A stretch of DNA of 64,000 nt from Cohnella herbarum (GCF_012849095.1 NZ_CP051680.1:3560501-3624500), one strand, 5' to 3'. Positions 6,922-16,708 are shown, counted from the first letter of the stretch. The notes: generated by a model not told the origin, from the letters alone. Numbers and translations: made by a program.

Positions 6922-9900
6922 TCAGAGCGCGATCGACGCGCCGGATAACCGAATTTCGTCCAAATAGAGCGTTCCGTTTCCGACATATCCCGGAGAGGCG
7001 GCATTCACGAAAATCGAGAATTTCTCGATTTTCTGCAAATTAGACGCATCGAGCACCGCGTTCTGATTGGCCTCGTATGGAGCCGGTCGAAATGCGCTGA
7101 ACGGAATCTCCAACAAATCCTCGCCCGTTCCCGCCAATGACGGATAATATTCGAACGATATGCCCTGTGCCTTGATTTGCACGACCATCTTCTGTCCCGA
7201 CCCGTCGGGCTTGTACCAGAAATTCAACTTGTCGTAGGCACGCCAATCGGAATTCCCCATCAGCTTCTGGATTCCCGAATAGCCATTGGTCGCAAGCCGA
7301 TAGTCGAATTTCATGGCGTACTGCCCGTTATGCTTAGGAGCCTGCGCGAGCGAAATCTTATTGGTATCGCCTACGCTCGTAAATACTTCCCTAAGTGCAT
7401 TATTGTCATCGTCATACGTTTCGAAATCATCGATTATACTCGGATCGACGATCGTGCCTTCATTAGCCGCGACAATAAACTGAACATTATCCATATAGAT
7501 CGGACCGATATAGTTCAATTTGCCGAACACAAGCGCGATAACCAAATCCGTCGCCGTTTTTTTATCTTCGCCGGTCAAGTCGATGCTGACGGAATGCTTC
7601 GCGAATTCGGAGCCGTTCCGGAGCACTCTAGGTAGATCCGCCAGCCTCGCCTGTGGGTTCGTTTTGCCGTACTTTACTTGCGTATTCGGGAACAAATAAA
7701 GATTCGGCAGCAACTTGACTTCCGCCTGATTCAAAGTCGTCGGCAACGAAGCCGTCGGAATAAGAACGTCGAACTTGATCTTGTCTATGTTCGCGAGCGG
7801 AACCGCATTCTGAATTTGATTGATCTTCACCTTAAGTTCTTGCCACGTCTGGCTCGCGTTAGAGCCGCTTATGTCGGCGTTAATCCGAAGCGCCTCCAGC
7901 GCGGAGTCATGCTCCAAGGCCGGTGTTCCGTTAGCCGCGTTGTAGGTGCCTCCGTTCGAAAATTGGAGCGCTTCGTTCGCATCGCCGAAAGCAAATTGTT
8001 GCTGGATCGTATCCATCCGCACGGCGACCTGCGCTTGCTCGTTAATTATCGTCGAACCGAAAGCGACTTGCGCTTGAATATCCACTGTTTGACCGTTCAA
8101 CTCCGGCCCCGGAGTCCAAGCTGCTTCATAATATCCGGTGCCCGGATTCCACTGCATCTGTTGCGGTTGTCCTCCCGCTATCGAGTAGACGACGCTCGTG
8201 ACCGTATCTCCGTAGGCGCCAGCTCGAATCGTGATCGGTCCTTTCACGATTTGGTTTCGAACGGGAGTCGCTAGATAGGCATAAGGCGAATCGTTCGAAT
8301 CGATCTGAACCTGAAGATCGTAGACGCCGCTCAACCGATCTCCGAACGCCGTGTAATCGTCGTTATAGAACGTAATGAAATCCTCCAGCATCTCGCTGTT
8401 GCCGAATACCGGATGATTGCGGTAAGGTACCCAGAAGGAATTAGCCGAACTATTCGTCCAAGTCAATATATACGCCAGTTTTCTGGCGACCGGATCGGCC
8501 TTCAGATCCTCCATCAGTTCCGTCCACCAGTTCAAATTCGGATTGCCGCTCACCGTGTGCCCATTGCGGACGCCCGCCTCCGCAAGCGCCGCGATCTTTC
8601 CTTTGGATTCCGCCAGTTGGACGAGCATAGCCGCATCCTCCACGAGCTGGTCTCTGAAAATCTGATTGTAGCTGCCGTCGTAGATATCGAAACCCAGAAT
8701 ATCGACGTATTCATCGCCGGGATATCGATACAGATATTGCTCACTGTCTCCGCTGAAGAATCCGTTGGGCGAAAACTCGTACAAGAAATTTCGGACGCCT
8801 TTCACATCTCTCAAGTACTCGACCGTAAAACGATAAAGTGCGATGTATTCGTCGCCTTTGGCATACGGAGCCCCCCACCAAAACCAGTTTCCGTTATGCT
8901 CATGGAAAGGTCGGAAGATGACCGGGATCAACGTATCCTCTGAATCTTTCAGATTGTTTGCGAAATCGGCGATCTTGTCCAGATAGTCTAGGTATTGCTG
9001 ATGATGGCTTGCACCGGGCAAAATATTCTCGACAACCCTAACGGTATCGTAGAAATTGCCTCCGCTCACGAAGTTCGGCATATGGGCGCTTAAAGTAACG
9101 ATACCGCCTCTTTCATAGGCCAGTCTCATCGCGGTGCGCAAAGCCTCGGGCGAATACGGAGGCTCGCTCCCATCAAGCGCGTTCGTATCCCATCCGTAAA
9201 CGGCCGGGAAGGCTCCGACGGATTGGTAAACGTCGGATTGCGTTCCATTGTTCTGAGTGATCGTCGCGCCTCTGGTCGTTGAATTCTGGTGGCCGAATAA
9301 GAGATAATTACCGCTCACGTTTTTCAGATAGGAGAACAACGATCTTGACTCCGCTGTGGCATCGCGATCTACGAGCTTGATCGGGCTCGTGTCGAAGTTC
9401 AAAGTACTGATCTGCGTTTGGTTATTATCCGGCAATACCCCCGGTTCTTCTCCTGAACCGCCATTGAAGGGCGCGTTGCTTACTTTAACGTTATCGATAT
9501 AGATCGGTCCGGTATAGACGATTCCATCGGATAAGAAATTAAGGTTTAATTGAGTACCCGCCTCGTGGCCGCCGATCAATCTGCTAATTACGTGAAGAAC
9601 GCCGTATTCTTTGCCGCCTTCGTTCACCCTCTGAAGATCACTAACGGAGGATACGCTTTCATTTTGGCCGAATTTGACCCAACCCGGGTCTACCGCGATA
9701 TACGGCTTTATTTTTTTGTCCCCGTACAGCTCTAAATCAATCAAGGACATATCCATGTAGACGTCGAAAGTTACCGTCGTCGCTTGCCCGATCGATGGAA
9801 GAGCGCGAACCAGCTTGAGTTCTTGCCAATTCGTTGATGTACCTATCACTGCATTGATTCGCATTGCTCCTCCGCCGATCGCCGTAGAATGCTCGATACC

Positions 9901-10095
9901 GGGGGTGCCGAAAGAAGCTTGATAACTGCTGCGAACCTGCCATCCCTCCAAATCCTGATCGAAGTTAAAAGTCGCCAAGTCGTAGTTAGGCTCGGTTTCG
10001 GATTGCAGGTTTATTGCCGATGCGGAAGCTGAAGCGTTAACACAAATCGATAAAAATACTGTAAGCGCTAACAAAAATGAATACGTTTTTCTCAT
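6922..10095 (-). CDS. Secreted multidomain GH26 beta-mannanase
   Basis: 1057-residue extracellular endo-beta-1,4-mannanase. Order: signal peptide (1-26), carbohydrate-binding domain of CBM27 type (about 40-205), GH26 catalytic domain (about 235-585), Ig-like linker (about 600-700), a second CBM27-like domain (about 710-880) and a C-terminal beta-sandwich binding domain (about 890-1055). GH26 hallmarks are FGHQNSTTRG, LSAHMPNF, FRPFHEHNGNWFWWG with the acid/base Glu at about 399, FLYEFSPN, and ALAEAGVRNG with the nucleophile Glu at about 506. Start at 10095 chosen because GGGGAG is nine bases upstream; nine extra codons upstream lack a ribosome site. Lies 31 bases after the YesN-type regulator gene. 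A cre site lies in the signal-peptide codons. Confidence 0.94.
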   Translation of the reverse strand: MRKTYSFLLALTVFLSICVNASASASAINLQSETEPNYDLATFNFDQDLEGWQVRSSYQASFGTPGIEHSTAIGGGAMRINAVIGTSTNWQELKLVRALPSIGQATTVTFDVYMDMSLIDLELYGDKKIKPYIAVDPGWVKFGQNESVSSVSDLQRVNEGGKEYGVLHVISRLIGGHEAGTQLNLNFLSDGIVYTGPIYIDNVKVSNAPFNGGSGEEPGVLPDNNQTQISTLNFDTSPIKLVDRDATAESRSLFSYLKNVSGNYLLFGHQNSTTRGATITQNNGTQSDVYQSVGAFPAVYGWDTNALDGSEPPYSPEALRTAMRLAYERGGIVTLSAHMPNFVSGGNFYDTVRVVENILPGASHHQQYLDYLDKIADFANNLKDSEDTLIPVIFRPFHEHNGNWFWWGAPYAKGDEYIALYRFTVEYLRDVKGVRNFLYEFSPNGFFSGDSEQYLYRYPGDEYVDILGFDIYDGSYNQIFRDQLVEDAAMLVQLAESKGKIAALAEAGVRNGHTVSGNPNLNWWTELMEDLKADPVARKLAYILTWTNSSANSFWVPYRNHPVFGNSEMLEDFITFYNDDYTAFGDRLSGVYDLQVQIDSNDSPYAYLATPVRNQIVKGPITIRAGAYGDTVTSVVYSIAGGQPQQMQWNPGTGYYEAAWTPGPELNGQTVDIQAQVAFGSTIINEQAQVAVRMDTIQQQFAFGDANEALQFSNGGTYNAANGTPALEHDSALEALRINADISGSNASQTWQELKVKINQIQNAVPLANIDKIKFDVLIPTASLPTTLNQAEVKLLPNLYLFPNTQVKYGKTNPQARLADLPRVLRNGSEFAKHSVSIDLTGEDKKTATDLVIALVFGKLNYIGPIYMDNVQFIVAANEGTIVDPSIIDDFETYDDDNNALREVFTSVGDTNKISLAQAPKHNGQYAMKFDYRLATNGYSGIQKLMGNSDWRAYDKLNFWYKPDGSGQKMVVQIKAQGISFEYYPSLAGTGEDLLEIPFSAFRPAPYEANQNAVLDASNLQKIEKFSIFVNAASPGYVGNGTLYLDEIRLSGASIAL
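10060..10073 (-). promoter_or_regulatory. cre site inside the 5' end of the mannanase gene
   Basis: TGTAAGCGCTAACA matches the CcpA consensus with an almost perfect dyad. It lies about 22 bases into the coding region. A weaker version (TGAAGCGTTAACA) starts at 10030. A cre here would block elongation (road-block repression) when preferred sugars are present. Confidence 0.75.
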
Positions 10096-10126
10096 TTTAG
10101 ATAACTCCCCTTCTTTATCCACCCTT

Positions 10127-11215
10127 TTAAATACCTAACCTTTTTCGATATTCCATCGGACTAAATTCGCAATACTTCTTGTACACCTTGGCGAAGTGAA
10201 TATAGTCTTCATAGCCTACCTGATGAGCGACCTCGTAGGTTTTGAGCGAAGTGTCTTGAAGCAATCGTTTGGCCTCTTCCATACGCAAGTAGACCGCGTA
10301 TTGACCCATGGTCATACCGGTCTCTTGCTTGAACAAATCCGACATATAATTTCGACTGAGCATGACCGAAGAGGCAAGAAGCTGATAGTCGATTTTCTCC
10401 ATATAGTGCTTCCGCAGCAATTGCTTGATCTGCTCGACCACTTTCCGGTTAGGCTGCGTCAACGCCTCGGTTACGCGATCCAGAAACTTCTCGGCTCCTT
10501 CCTCCAGACGCCGAACCGCGCATACGCGATAATAATATCTCACCTTGTCCGCGGACAGGACGGATTCTCCAATGGCATAATCCTTTCCTTCGAATAAGGT
10601 GATCTCCAGATTTTCCAGCTTCATCTCCTCGGCCAATAAGTTCAGCCAAGCCATGGCGAGCCCATTCAGCAAGTAGTACTTGCCTTCCGTCCACTTCGTC
10701 AGAATATCGAGCATATCCACGATCAATAACGGGATGTTCTCCCGCCGAGCCAGCTTCAACTCGTTCATCCATCTCGCCAAAATGTCTCTATGACTGGGCA
10801 AATACTTCAACAACAGCTTGTACGCTTCGTTGTATCGGGCATCTTGCAGCTTGGCGGACGATTTGGCCAGCGTCGAATAAAGCAGATCGCGATCGACCGG
10901 TTTTAGAATATAATCGATGGCTTCCAGTTGAATGCTTTCCTTCGCATAAGCAAACTCGTCGTAACTCGAAACCATGATGCATACCATCCACGGATACTTT
11001 GCGCGGATTTGCCGCAGCAATTCGATCCCGTCCATGACCGGCATTCGAACATCCGTAATGCATATATCCGCATAGTTCTGCTCCAGCCACTCCAAAGCAA
11101 GCATTCCGTTGGCGGCCGTTCCCGCTAGCCAGTAATGATCCCCCGATTCCTCCACTTGTTTGCTTAAGCTATTGCGAATTAATGGCGAATTGTCGACTAT
11201 GAGCACCCGATTCAT
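10127..11215 (-). CDS. YesN-type response regulator with AraC DNA-binding domain
   Basis: 362-residue regulator. N-terminal receiver (1-120) with phosphoacceptor Asp in ITDVRMPVMDG, switch region VSSYDEFAYA and Lys in YILKPVD; C-terminal AraC/XylS double helix-turn-helix (about 260-362: IDYQLLASSVMLSRNYMSDL, then YEVAHQVGYEDYIHFAKVYK). The acidic pocket reads VDNS where most relatives have VDDE, so one metal-binding acid is Asn. The ATG overlaps the kinase stop by four bases (ATGA), so the pair is translationally coupled. Expected to activate the transporter and hydrolase genes around it when its kinase senses an oligosaccharide. Confidence 0.92.
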   Translation of the reverse strand: MNRVLIVDNSPLIRNSLSKQVEESGDHYWLAGTAANGMLALEWLEQNYADICITDVRMPVMDGIELLRQIRAKYPWMVCIMVSSYDEFAYAKESIQLEAIDYILKPVDRDLLYSTLAKSSAKLQDARYNEAYKLLLKYLPSHRDILARWMNELKLARRENIPLLIVDMLDILTKWTEGKYYLLNGLAMAWLNLLAEEMKLENLEITLFEGKDYAIGESVLSADKVRYYYRVCAVRRLEEGAEKFLDRVTEALTQPNRKVVEQIKQLLRKHYMEKIDYQLLASSVMLSRNYMSDLFKQETGMTMGQYAVYLRMEEAKRLLQDTSLKTYEVAHQVGYEDYIHFAKVYKKYCEFSPMEYRKRLGI

Positions 11216-13023
11216 ATCGCTGTCACCTCCCGTACGATCGTCTTATCGTCAATGGCAGTCGGAAAAGTCAAAGTCACTCGCGCGCCTCTGGTCGGCGATT
11301 GTGCGACGTCCAAACCCGCGTACTCATGAGCATAGGTCATTTTTAATCGGTAATGCACATTGGTCAGACCCAACGACTTTTGCCTCTTGTAGTTGTCCGC
11401 GTTCGACACTTCGGACAGTCGATCTTGAATATCGTTCAGCTGATCCTGCGTAAAAGTCCTACCATTATCTTCGATGATGATGCGAATGAAACGATCCTCC
11501 ATTCTCGCTGCCGTTACGACGACATGCAAGGGATTTCCGGTCGTCTCCAAGACGTGTTTAACGGAGTTCTCAACGATGGGTTGCAGGATCGCTTTCAGAC
11601 ACGGGACATCCTTTACGTCCTCGGAAACATGGAATTCCCAAGCGAGGTCGTCTTGATATAACGCTTCCATAATCCTCAAGTAGTCGGACAGATGATCGAG
11701 TTCCTCTTGAATCGTGACGATAGAATGTTGATGGCTCGACGTATAACGGAGCATATTGGCTAAAGACAATGTCGTGGCGCTGATCTCTTTATGATCCGAC
11801 AACGTCGCCATGGAATTGATCGACTCAAGCGCATTGTACAGGAAGTGTGAATTGATCTGCGACTGAAGAATCGACAGCACCGCTTCTTGTTGATGAACTC
11901 TGCTCTCCGTCAGCTGTTCGATCGAGGACTTCAACCGGTCGAGCAGCTTATTGTACGCTCTGCCCAAATCGGTCACCTCGTCGTCGCCTTCGAGCTTAAC
12001 TCTCGCTTGGAAATGGCCAAGTTGAGTCTGCGCCATGACTCGTCTTAAGCTTAGAATCCGATTCGTGATGGAAGAGGAGAGGACAATGCCTAACAGGCTG
12101 ACGAAGATCAAGCTGGACGTCACGATGAGAATCGTCAAATCCCTTGTCCGATACACGCCTTCCGCGATTTCGTCATAAGGGACGGTAGCTACGCTCTTCC
12201 AGTTCGTATAAGGGATCGTCTCGAAAATAACCATTTCGTTGGAGTCCTTATCCATCCACGCGCCGGAAGAGGATTTCATCATCTTATCCATCCATTTTCG
12301 GCTTAGCAGGGTCATTACTTTATCATCGTTAGGGTGGGCCATAATCATCCCGGCTTCGTTCGTAATAAATCCGACTCCGGTTTCGCCAAGCTGAATCTCG
12401 TTCAGAATAGCGAGCGTAGGCTCAAGAGAAATATCGATTTTGATATATCCGCTAGAAGTTCCGTATCTCAGCTTCTTGACGAGCGAAATGACTTGCATCT
12501 CCATACTCTTGCTATCGTTGCTCAGATAATCGCTAGACTTACGGATATAAGCGGTTAGCTGCTTCTTAAAGGGAACCTCTAGCAATTCGGAATCGTTCCT
12601 TGCCGTATATCCGCTTCTTAGCCCGGGCGAACGGGAGTAATGCATCTCGTTTCCGTTCTCGTTGAGGAAGGTCATCGACAAGATTTCCGGGTGGCTGGCG
12701 ATTAAAGGCTTAATATACTTCTCTTCCACCCTGCGGAATCTTAGAACGACTTCGGCCGTTTTGCCTTGCTCCGCTTGCAGCCAATTGGAAAATTCGCTGC
12801 TGGAACCGAGCAAGAACACGCCCTGTTCATATTCGCGGAAGTATCGATCGATATTCAGATTCACCTGAGTCAGAACCTGGCTGCTGAATCGTTCGACGTC
12901 TTTCATCATATTTTTGGAGGTCTGGGTATAGCTTAGCCAACCGATCGGAATCGTCGCGAGCGAAATGACCATGATCAAGATTAAAATGAATTTCCATTTG
13001 ATGGACTTGAGTTTCGTTCTCAT
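11212..13023 (-). CDS. YesM-type sensor histidine kinase
   Basis: 603-residue membrane kinase. Helix 1 is at about residues 13-33, followed by an extracytoplasmic Cache-like sensor (about 35-285), helix 2 (ILIVTSSLIFVSLLGIVLSS), a HAMP domain, the phosphoacceptor segment SQINSHFLYNALESINSM and a HATPase domain with N-box PIVENSVKH and glycine-rich KSLGLTNVHYRLK. The family usually has QINPHFLYN; here Ser replaces Pro in that motif. Ribosome site GGGGAG ten bases before the ATG. Encoded after two permease genes (63-base gap) and overlapping its regulator. Probably senses a mannan- or rhamnoside-derived oligosaccharide; the ligand is an inference from context. Confidence 0.93.
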   Translation of the reverse strand: MRTKLKSIKWKFILILIMVISLATIPIGWLSYTQTSKNMMKDVERFSSQVLTQVNLNIDRYFREYEQGVFLLGSSSEFSNWLQAEQGKTAEVVLRFRRVEEKYIKPLIASHPEILSMTFLNENGNEMHYSRSPGLRSGYTARNDSELLEVPFKKQLTAYIRKSSDYLSNDSKSMEMQVISLVKKLRYGTSSGYIKIDISLEPTLAILNEIQLGETGVGFITNEAGMIMAHPNDDKVMTLLSRKWMDKMMKSSSGAWMDKDSNEMVIFETIPYTNWKSVATVPYDEIAEGVYRTRDLTILIVTSSLIFVSLLGIVLSSSITNRILSLRRVMAQTQLGHFQARVKLEGDDEVTDLGRAYNKLLDRLKSSIEQLTESRVHQQEAVLSILQSQINSHFLYNALESINSMATLSDHKEISATTLSLANMLRYTSSHQHSIVTIQEELDHLSDYLRIMEALYQDDLAWEFHVSEDVKDVPCLKAILQPIVENSVKHVLETTGNPLHVVVTAARMEDRFIRIIIEDNGRTFTQDQLNDIQDRLSEVSNADNYKRQKSLGLTNVHYRLKMTYAHEYAGLDVAQSPTRGARVTLTFPTAIDDKTIVREVTAI

Positions 13024-13086
13024 GATGTTCTCTCCCCACTGCTTGGAAATACCTCTAAACAGTATGTGGGCAAGATAGCCAGTTGT

Positions 13087-13962
13087 CTATCCCTTGACCG
13101 AGCCCAGCAGAGCTCCCTTAATAAAATGTCTTTGCAAAAAGGGGTAAACGATCGCGATAGGAATCGTTGCCGTTACGACCGTTGCCATCTGCAAGCCTTG
13201 CGGAGAAATGTTCACGAGATCCATCCCACCCGAGCCCGCCATCGCATCGTTCGTATTATTTTGGGCGATTAGAGAATAGAGGTAGAGCTGCAGCGTGCGC
13301 AAGTCCATATCGGTCACGTAGAGCAACGGCATGTAGTAATTATTCCAGTGCCCCACGGCGTAGAACAGCAGTAAGGTCACCATGATCGGCATCGATAACG
13401 GTACCGCGATCCTCCATACCATCCCGTACTCCGACAGACCGTCGACTTTGGCCGAATCGAACAATTCGGACGGCAAGTTGCGGAAGAACGTGATGCACAG
13501 AATAAGATTAAACGCCGAAATTCCAGTCGGAATGATGAGCGACCAGATGGTGTTCATCATACCAAGCGACTTCACGACCAGATAGGTCGGAATGATCGGC
13601 GCGTTAAAGATCATCGTAAACAGGATGAACAGCATAATAATTTTGCGTCCCCTAAGATCAGGTTTGGATAAGGGATACGCGCTGACGCTCGTCAAAGCCA
13701 AATTGATGGTCGTTCCTATCAGCACGACAATGACGGTTATCTTTAACGAATTCCAGAATAAAGGATTTTGCAATACCATTTCGTAGTTCTTAAAGTTAAG
13801 TTCCACCGGCCATATCTTCACCATGGAATGCGTCAGCGCATAGGAAGAGCTGAGCGATCCGGCAAGGACGTGCAACAAAGGAATCAAGATACAGGCGCTT
13901 AACAAAAGTAATATCGTAACGTTCAATCCATCGAATAGCTTCTCTCCGAACGTTCTCTTCAC
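13087..13962 (-). CDS. CUT1 sugar ABC permease, MalG/YtcP type
   Basis: 291-residue inner-membrane permease with six helices and a C-terminal EAA loop (SELFDSAKVDGLSEYGMVWR, then PLSMPIMVTLLLFYAVGHWN). The GTG at 13962 is the preferred start: AGGAG lies eight bases upstream and the upstream frame has none. It starts 11 bases after the partner permease stop, so the two are coupled. Together with the partner and the binding protein it forms an oligosaccharide importer of the LplB/YtcP subfamily. No ATPase gene is nearby; such systems in Bacillales use a shared MsmX-type ATPase. Confidence 0.92.
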   Translation of the reverse strand: MKRTFGEKLFDGLNVTILLLLSACILIPLLHVLAGSLSSSYALTHSMVKIWPVELNFKNYEMVLQNPLFWNSLKITVIVVLIGTTINLALTSVSAYPLSKPDLRGRKIIMLFILFTMIFNAPIIPTYLVVKSLGMMNTIWSLIIPTGISAFNLILCITFFRNLPSELFDSAKVDGLSEYGMVWRIAVPLSMPIMVTLLLFYAVGHWNNYYMPLLYVTDMDLRTLQLYLYSLIAQNNTNDAMAGSGGMDLVNISPQGLQMATVVTATIPIAIVYPFLQRHFIKGALLGSVKG

Positions 13963-13973
13963 AAGCTCAACTC

Positions 13974-14921
13974 CTAGTATAATCCTTCTCCCGTCAGCCA
14001 TTTGCTCATTCGGTTGGCGACGACAAGCAAGGAAAATCCAATGATCGATTTAAAGAATCCGATAGCCGTCGTCAGACTGTATTGACCGTTCTTGATACCG
14101 ATTCTATAGGTGTACGTGTCCAGCACGTCCGCAACGCTGAAGTTGGCGGGAGTCAGGAAAATATAAATCTGTTCGAATCCGAGATCGAGAAGATGTCCGA
14201 TCTTCAGGAGCAGCAAGATCACGACAGCAGCCAAAACGCCTGGAAACGTGACGTGCAAGAATTGCTTCCAACGGCTAGCTCCGTCGATTCGAGCCGCCTC
14301 GTACAGCGAAGGATTGATGCCCGCGATCGCTGCCAGGAAGATGATCGAGCTCCAGCCCATCTCCTTCCAAACCCCTGAACCGACGATGATCGAACGAATG
14401 TATTCGTTATTTTGAAGGAAATGAATCTTCTCGAAGCCCATATCCGCAATCAAGCCATTAATCATGCCCGTCTGCGGCGACAGCAGCATGTAGACGAATC
14501 CGAAGATAATGGTCCACGATAGAAAATGAGGCAAATAAACGATCGTTTGAATGGTGCGCTTGAAGCCTGACGAGCGAATTTCGTTCAACAAGACAGCTAG
14601 TATAATCGGTGCAGGGAACGAAAATATCAATTGGTAGAAGCTAATCAACAACGTGTTGCCGATCAAGCGAGTAAATTGCGGATAGCTGAACAGCTGTTCG
14701 AACCACTTAAACCCTACCCATTCGCTCTTCAAAATCCCTTCAAAGATTTTATAGTCTTGAAAAGCGATGATGCTCCCCATGATCGGAACGTACTTGAAGA
14801 CGATGAAGAACAGGATACATGGAATGAGCATGACGTATAGAGGATGGTTTCTGGAAACGTAACGCGTGAACGATTCCCGTCGGAATTTACCGGCTTTAAG
14901 AGTTACATGGGGTGTTGCCAC
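13974..14921 (-). CDS. CUT1 sugar ABC permease, LplB type
   Basis: 315-residue permease. The start is the GTG at 14921 since AAGGAGGA is five bases upstream; the frame to 14969 has no ribosome site and would run through an intergenic hairpin. Six predicted helices; the LplB-subfamily N-terminus is LYVMLIPCILFFIVFKYVPI and the EAA loop is NPSLYEAARIDGASRWKQFL followed by VTFPGVLAAVV. Encoded between the binding protein and the MalG-type permease. The LplB/YtcP/LipO subfamily is common for complex plant oligosaccharides in Paenibacillaceae. Confidence 0.92.
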   Translation of the reverse strand: MATPHVTLKAGKFRRESFTRYVSRNHPLYVMLIPCILFFIVFKYVPIMGSIIAFQDYKIFEGILKSEWVGFKWFEQLFSYPQFTRLIGNTLLISFYQLIFSFPAPIILAVLLNEIRSSGFKRTIQTIVYLPHFLSWTIIFGFVYMLLSPQTGMINGLIADMGFEKIHFLQNNEYIRSIIVGSGVWKEMGWSSIIFLAAIAGINPSLYEAARIDGASRWKQFLHVTFPGVLAAVVILLLLKIGHLLDLGFEQIYIFLTPANFSVADVLDTYTYRIGIKNGQYSLTTAIGFFKSIIGFSLLVVANRMSKWLTGEGLY

Positions 14922-14953
14922 TTTGCTCCTCCTTGCCCTGGTGTAAGTTGCGA

Positions 14954-14984
14954 GGGAATTGCCTGTCATCCGCCGGCAATTCCC
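14954..14984 (-). other. Hairpin between binding-protein and permease genes
   Basis: Perfect 10-bp stem, GGGAATTGCC (14954-14963) with GGCAATTCCC (14975-14984), 11-base loop, no following T-run. Directly after the binding-protein stop. Such hairpins commonly protect the 3' end of the binding-protein message so that it outnumbers the permeases. Confidence 0.7.
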
Positions 14985-14995
14985 CCGTTAACGAT

Positions 14996-16576
14996 TTACT
15001 TCTTATTGTTGTTGTACCATTCCGTCATCTGGGCAATCACGTCGTTGCCGCCTTGCTTGCGCCATTGAGCCGCGAATTCATCGAAATAATCCAATGGCTT
15101 GTCTCCAAGAATGATCAAAGTCGCCGCTTCGAGCCACAGCGAGCCCGATGGCTTCAAATCCGGATTGTCGCTATAAGCTTTCGGCTCAGGCATCGCTTCG
15201 ACCCTATTCGCCAATCCTTCATTCATCGCGACGTCGATACCTTGCTTCATCGCGTTAAAACCCGCTTCGTCGTTCTTGACGCGCTCGACCTTCTCGCTGA
15301 AGCCATAGATTCCGAACGGCGCAACGCGCCAGTTCCAGCCCTTCGCCTCGTCGGCTTCGCGATCGTATCTATAGCCTTCGCCTTCCTTGAAGTAAGTTTG
15401 GCCTTCCAAGCCCAAGCCTGCCCACATTTGTCCTTCGTCCGAAATCAACCAATCGTACATTTTGATAATTTCTTCCGGATGTTTCGCGTTATCGAACAGA
15501 ACGTAAGTCTTGTTTACCGAAGTTTCCTTAACGCCCACAGGTCCGTCGTATCCTACGCCTTGAGGAGTTGGGATCGCGATGATTTCGGTTTTCTTGTCCG
15601 GCAGGAATTCAAGATGCTGCAATCTCCAGTGGTAACCGTTCGACGAGTTGTGTACCCATGCGCCGACCAAATCCGAGTTGATCTTCTGCGTCCAAATTTG
15701 GCTGGAGTTCGTAAGGAACTCGATATCGAGAAGCTTCTCGTCGTACATCGTTTTCATAAGGCCCAGCGCATTTTTCATATTCGGATGAATCATGCCCGGA
15801 ATCAATTCGTCGTTAACCAGCATCGGAGAATCCGGATTCACTCCGAACATTCCGAAAATATTTTCTGCCCAGCTTAAGTTCTCGCGCATGGAGAATGGAA
15901 TCTCGTCCTTCTTGCCGTTTCCGTTCGGATCGCCGTCGCGGAAGGCGCGCAGCATATCCAGAAACTCGTCCGACGTTCTAGGAACTTCCAGCTTCAGCTT
16001 GTCCATCCAGTCCTTGCGAACGAACATAATCTTGTTGGAATCTACTGCCGTCGGCTGCGGGATTCCCATGATCTTGCCATTCACCGTAACGGCATCCCAT
16101 GCGGTTTGCGGAATTCGCTCGAGCAGGTTTTTGCCGTATTGTTGAAGCAGATCGTTCAGCACAAGCGCTCTGCCGCTCGCGACCGTTTCATCGGCTGCGA
16201 TTCCCCAAGTTTGATACCAATCCGGCGTATCCCCGCTCGCGAATTTCAGCTTAAGTTGATCCGCGTAACCCGAATGCGTAATTGGTACAGGGTTGATGTC
16301 GATGTTCAATTTGTCGGACATATATTTGATTACTTCGAGTTCGTTCAACTTGCCCGTGGGCATCGGTAAATTATGATCCGAGAAAAACACGGTCAATTTA
16401 GGCTTCTCTGTAGGCGCCGCCGAGCTTGTTTCCGTGCTTTGCGGCGTCTGTGAAGACGTCGGCGCTGGCGTAGATGCCTGCTCTTCGTTCGAGTTGTTAT
16501 TGCCCCCGCAAGCCGTTAAGAAAAGCAACATCATCGAAAGCGCTAGCAGTAATGCGATCTTAAGTCCGTTCTTCAA
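14996..16576 (-). CDS. Oligosaccharide-binding lipoprotein of a CUT1 ABC transporter
   Basis: 526-residue extracellular solute-binding protein of the large LipO/LplA-of-Bacillus type. Signal peptide with lipobox FLTACGG, then a Ser/Thr/Pro/Gln linker (residues 25-60) and a two-lobed binding domain starting PKLTVFFSDHNLPMP. Mid-protein stretches such as DGDPNGNGKKDEIPF match the calcium-loop-like DxNxNGxxDE element frequent in this subfamily. First transporter gene in order of transcription; the permeases follow after the hairpin at 14954. About 130 bases separate it from the isomerase-like gene, so an extra promoter could lie there. Confidence 0.93.
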   Translation of the reverse strand: MKNGLKIALLLALSMMLLFLTACGGNNNSNEEQASTPAPTSSQTPQSTETSSAAPTEKPKLTVFFSDHNLPMPTGKLNELEVIKYMSDKLNIDINPVPITHSGYADQLKLKFASGDTPDWYQTWGIAADETVASGRALVLNDLLQQYGKNLLERIPQTAWDAVTVNGKIMGIPQPTAVDSNKIMFVRKDWMDKLKLEVPRTSDEFLDMLRAFRDGDPNGNGKKDEIPFSMRENLSWAENIFGMFGVNPDSPMLVNDELIPGMIHPNMKNALGLMKTMYDEKLLDIEFLTNSSQIWTQKINSDLVGAWVHNSSNGYHWRLQHLEFLPDKKTEIIAIPTPQGVGYDGPVGVKETSVNKTYVLFDNAKHPEEIIKMYDWLISDEGQMWAGLGLEGQTYFKEGEGYRYDREADEAKGWNWRVAPFGIYGFSEKVERVKNDEAGFNAMKQGIDVAMNEGLANRVEAMPEPKAYSDNPDLKPSGSLWLEAATLIILGDKPLDYFDEFAAQWRKQGGNDVIAQMTEWYNNNKK

Positions 16577-16662
16577 TGGAATGCCTCCTGCTTGTCTATG
16601 AATTTGTGTACATCTCCATCTTAATGACTGGATAGCTTCAAGAACAGATGGTTCGATACCGA

Positions 16663-16701
16663 TCTAGTGGGGTTAAATACCGATCATGGGTTAAATACCG
16701 A
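16663..16701. repeat. Short direct repeat ahead of the binding-protein gene
   Basis: GGTTAAATACCGA occurs at 16671-16683 and 16689-16701 (18-base step), preceded by a related ATACCGATC. It sits between the isomerase-like stop (16709) and the binding-protein start. The helical spacing does not match a typical operator, so the role is open. Confidence 0.45.
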
Positions 16702-16708
16702 GTTTCGT

